Positions 38,777 to 41,321 of a stretch of DNA of 41,321 nucleotides are shown here, one piece after another. This DNA is from Actinomycetes bacterium (GTDB lineage Bacteria; Actinomycetota; Acidimicrobiia; Acidimicrobiales; Acidimicrobiaceae). The notes beneath the pieces are model-generated. The model had not been told where the DNA came from and ran no database searches. It saw only the letters and a program-made list of their open reading frames with translations. The translations under genes were made by a program, and so were the position numbers. The stretch's first letter is position 1. Each line of letters starts with the position of its first letter. The stretch is from positions 1 to 41,321 of the forward strand of contig JAJYHR010000186.1 of NCBI GenBank assembly GCA_021784675.1, given 5' to 3'.

Positions 38777-39232
38777 GTGAGCCAACCGGACCAGGTAACT
38801 ACGAGCTTTGCGGAGGCTGCGCCGGGCTTCTGGAGTGAGCCGGTGGAGATATCGGCGCACACCCGGGTCTCCGAGCTCCGCGGGCGTCGGCTTCCGGCCG
38901 GGGCCGGCTTCGGCCGTCCCGGACCCGACCAGGGTTATGCCCTCACCCTTTTTAGCCAGCTCGAGGAGTCGCTGCTTCTGGTCGCGGGGGAGCACCTCGA
39001 CGACGTCCGGGAGGGCGTGATCGCCAGCGTGCTAGCGCTGGCGGCGGAGTCTGGAAGGGGTCCGTCCCTTCCAGACCTGCAGCGGGTGCTCTCGCACTAC
39101 CGGCTTCAGGGAGAGGCCGGATCGGCGGACATCCGCAAGCGCAAGCAGCGATTCTCCGGCGCGGCCCACGACTACGCCAAGCGCCGGGCCGCCGCCGACG
39201 CGCTGGTGGAGGAGCTGGCAGCCGAGGGCTAG
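38777..39232 (+). CDS. Hypothetical protein (~151 aa)
   Basis: GTG 38777 preceded by GAGGAGCGGG; open frame FAEAAPGFWSEPVEISAHTRVSELRG...LFSQLEESLLLVAGEHLDDVREGV...; convergent with the 39229 gene. Confidence 0.6.
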   Translation: MSQPDQVTTSFAEAAPGFWSEPVEISAHTRVSELRGRRLPAGAGFGRPGPDQGYALTLFSQLEESLLLVAGEHLDDVREGVIASVLALAAESGRGPSLPDLQRVLSHYRLQGEAGSADIRKRKQRFSGAAHDYAKRRAAADALVEELAAEG

Positions 39233-40530
39233 CCGCCCAGGATCACCCGGGGACCCTTGCCCCACGAGATGTAGTGCCACATCCAGTTGAGCATCACCGA
39301 GGCCTTGTTCCGCGACCCTAGGAGGGTGACCACGTGGAGCCCGAGCCATGCGAGCCACGCCAAGGTTCCGTTGAGCCGGATCCCCACCGGCATCTCGGTT
39401 ACCGCCGCCCGCCGGCCGATAGTAGCCATGGTCCCCTTGTCGCGGTAGCGGAACGGGGAGGTAGAGCGGCCATCGATCAGGGCGAGCACCTGCTCGGCCG
39501 CGTGCCGCCCGCCCTGGATCGCCGGCTGCGCCAGCTGGGGTAGCGGGTCCCCCTTGTCGTTCACCGCCAGCCCCACATCGCCGACCGCAAAGATCGAATC
39601 GGAGCCGATCACCCGGAGGTCGCTCCCGACCATGATCCGCCCGCCGCGCCCGGTCGGGAGGTTGAGGTGGTTGACGACCGGCGGTACGGCAACGCCGGCG
39701 GCCCACAGCACCAGTCCGTTCTCAATCTCCCTGCCGCTCTTCAGCACGATCTTCCCGGGATCGACAGACTCCACCGCCTCCTGCAGCAGGACGGTCACCC
39801 CGCGGGCCCGGAGCTCCCGGCGGGCGTACTCCGAAAGATCCTCGTGAAAGGCTTCTAGCAGCCGTGAATTCTGCTCGATGAGAATAACTCTGACGTCGTC
39901 GGGATTGAGCGTGGTGTAGTCGGTGTAGAGGGCCTTGTGGGCGAGCTCCGCGACCGCTCCAGCCATCTCCACTCCGGTCGCCCCTCCCCCTACGACCACG
40001 AAGGTCAAGCCGCCGTCGCGGACGCCATGGCTGGCGGCACGCTCGAACTGGCGGAACAGGTGGTTGCGGACGTCGATCGCCTCGTCGAGGGTGTAGATCG
40101 CGTGCGAGTGCTCCCTCGCCCCCTTGATACCGAAGTAGTTGGCGTTTGCCCCGATGCCGAGGACCAGGTAATCGTAGTCGATGGTCTTGCCATCCTCCAG
40201 GGTGACGAAGTGCTTTTCGGCATCCACAGAGGCCAGGGTTCCCTGCTCGAAGCGGGCGTGGTTGCGCGCCCTAAGCACTGTCCTCAGCGGGAAGGCGACG
40301 TCACCCGGGTTCAGCCCGGCCGTCGCCACCTGGTAGAGGAGGGGTTGGAAGGTCGAGAAGTTGTGCCTGTCGACCAGGATCACATCCGTCTGGGAGTCCT
40401 TCAGGCTCTCCACCGCGCTGAGTCCGGCAAAGCCGGCGCCAACCACTACCACCCGCTTCCGCCCGCTTCCGCTCGAACGGAGCTCGGGCTTCTCCTTCAC
40501 CACCTTCGACTTCAACTGGATCATCTCCAC
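39229..40530 (-). CDS. FAD/NAD(P)-binding oxidoreductase, type II NADH dehydrogenase-like
   Basis: RVVVVGAGFAGLSAVESL, FVVVGGGATGVEMAGAVAELAHKAL, GSDSIFAVGDVGLAVNDKGDPLPQLAQPAIQGGRHAAEQVL; SWGKGPRVI tail. Confidence 0.93.
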   Translation of the reverse strand: MEMIQLKSKVVKEKPELRSSGSGRKRVVVVGAGFAGLSAVESLKDSQTDVILVDRHNFSTFQPLLYQVATAGLNPGDVAFPLRTVLRARNHARFEQGTLASVDAEKHFVTLEDGKTIDYDYLVLGIGANANYFGIKGAREHSHAIYTLDEAIDVRNHLFRQFERAASHGVRDGGLTFVVVGGGATGVEMAGAVAELAHKALYTDYTTLNPDDVRVILIEQNSRLLEAFHEDLSEYARRELRARGVTVLLQEAVESVDPGKIVLKSGREIENGLVLWAAGVAVPPVVNHLNLPTGRGGRIMVGSDLRVIGSDSIFAVGDVGLAVNDKGDPLPQLAQPAIQGGRHAAEQVLALIDGRSTSPFRYRDKGTMATIGRRAAVTEMPVGIRLNGTLAWLAWLGLHVVTLLGSRNKASVMLNWMWHYISWGKGPRVILGG

Positions 40531-40592
40531 CTCCGCACGTTAATCCCAGGCTGATCCCAGGATACCAGCAAGGCCGGCCGGCAAAGATCCAA

Positions 40593-41201
40593 TCAGGTTA
40601 CGGCTCTCACCCTTCCACCGGCAGCAAGCAGACGGATTGCCGGCCGCAACTGGCCACTCCAACCGGCAACGATCACCGCTCCACCATCCGACGCGTGCCG
40701 CCGGAGCACCTCGACCGCCGCCGGCCCGATCTCCTCTCCCCAGGCGCCGGCGACCCAAAGCGGCACTGGCCTCACCATCATCATCGCCAGCGAGAGCCGG
40801 AACCGGTCGCGGGGAGCGAGCGTGGAGGCGAGTACCTCCTCTCCCGCCGCCAGCCCGACGACCGCAAGCGTGGCGGAGAAGTCCAGTCCCGAGCCGCGAA
40901 CCCTCGGTCCCCCCAGCCGCACCGCTAGCAGCAGATGCTCGAGCACGGTCAGGCCGGTTATCACCGGGAGATCCCGAGCGGCGATCGCGGTCACCGCCCG
41001 CGCCTCCACCCCGCCGGCCTCGGCGCCGAGCACCCTGATGCAGCTCTTTGCCGGAGGGAGGAAGCCGGAGAAGAGGACCGGGGCGCACTCCCCCTCCACC
41101 AGGCATACGCCCCCCCGCTGGACGGAGAATCCGCCCAGGTCGAGCCGCCTCCCGCCGGTCTCGAGCACCCCGCTCGCCTCGACGCAGGCGTCCCCGGTCA
41201 C
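40593..41201 (-). CDS. Degenerate ABC-transporter ATPase-like protein
   Basis: SGFLPPAKSCIRVLGAEAGG aligns with a Walker A context but lacks the glycine loop; GLTVLEHLLLAVRL and LAPRDRFRLSLAMMMVRPVPLWVAG align with the Q-loop-distal and signature/Walker B regions. GTG 41201 overlaps the upstream stop. Confidence 0.55.
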   Translation of the reverse strand: MTGDACVEASGVLETGGRRLDLGGFSVQRGGVCLVEGECAPVLFSGFLPPAKSCIRVLGAEAGGVEARAVTAIAARDLPVITGLTVLEHLLLAVRLGGPRVRGSGLDFSATLAVVGLAAGEEVLASTLAPRDRFRLSLAMMMVRPVPLWVAGAWGEEIGPAAVEVLRRHASDGGAVIVAGWSGQLRPAIRLLAAGGRVRAVT

Positions 41202-41321
41202 ATCCCCCTCCACCACCTGGCGATCGCCACCCCGGAGAGGCCGACCAGGAGCGAGAAGGAGGCGCCGGCGATGGCGTAGGCCACGGCGAAGGGCCCGGAG
41301 CCGGCGTTGTTGATCTGGACG
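41198..41321 (-). CDS. C-terminal end of a membrane protein, truncated by the window edge
   Basis: Minus-strand frame VQINNAGSGPFAVAYAIAGASFSLLVGLSGVAIARWWRGM*: a TM helix ending at TGA overlapping the downstream GTG. Confidence 0.55.
   Translation of the reverse strand, partial: VQINNAGSGPFAVAYAIAGASFSLLVGLSGVAIARWWRGM

Overview
High-GC actinobacterial-type chromosomal window, possibly Acidimicrobiia-like (lineage is inference). It has two parts. (1) About 1-13.5 kb is an accessory-looking segment. It holds acyl-CoA/amino-acid catabolism genes, two paralogous cytochrome b6/petD-like loci, and several degenerate IS remnants (IS3-, IS21-, IS1634-, IS256- and IS110-like). (2) About 13.5-41.3 kb is compact and coding-dense. 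In order it holds a large GAF/GGDEF/EAL protein, acyl-CoA dehydrogenase, 3-hydroxyacyl-CoA dehydrogenase, gltX, tRNA-Gln(CTG), an IclR/CoA-transferase/amidohydrolase/HMG-CoA-lyase/MFS cluster, a leucine/isoleucine/serine biosynthesis block (leuA, serA, aspC-like, serC, leuD, leuC, greA, leuB, ilvE, cimA), an NDH-2-like oxidoreductase and a degenerate ABC-ATPase-like ORF. The strongest candidates for something undescribed are: (a) the paired cytochrome b loci, which carry a conserved ~190-200 aa insertion in the predicted ef loop, lack a recognisable PEWY motif, and have their gene boundaries split at different points; (b) a leucine-rich leader peptide plus hairpin and terminator between serA and leuA; (c) a possible protoglobin-GAF-GGDEF-EAL-CZB signalling protein. 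All homology calls come from motif recognition by eye; no database search was run.
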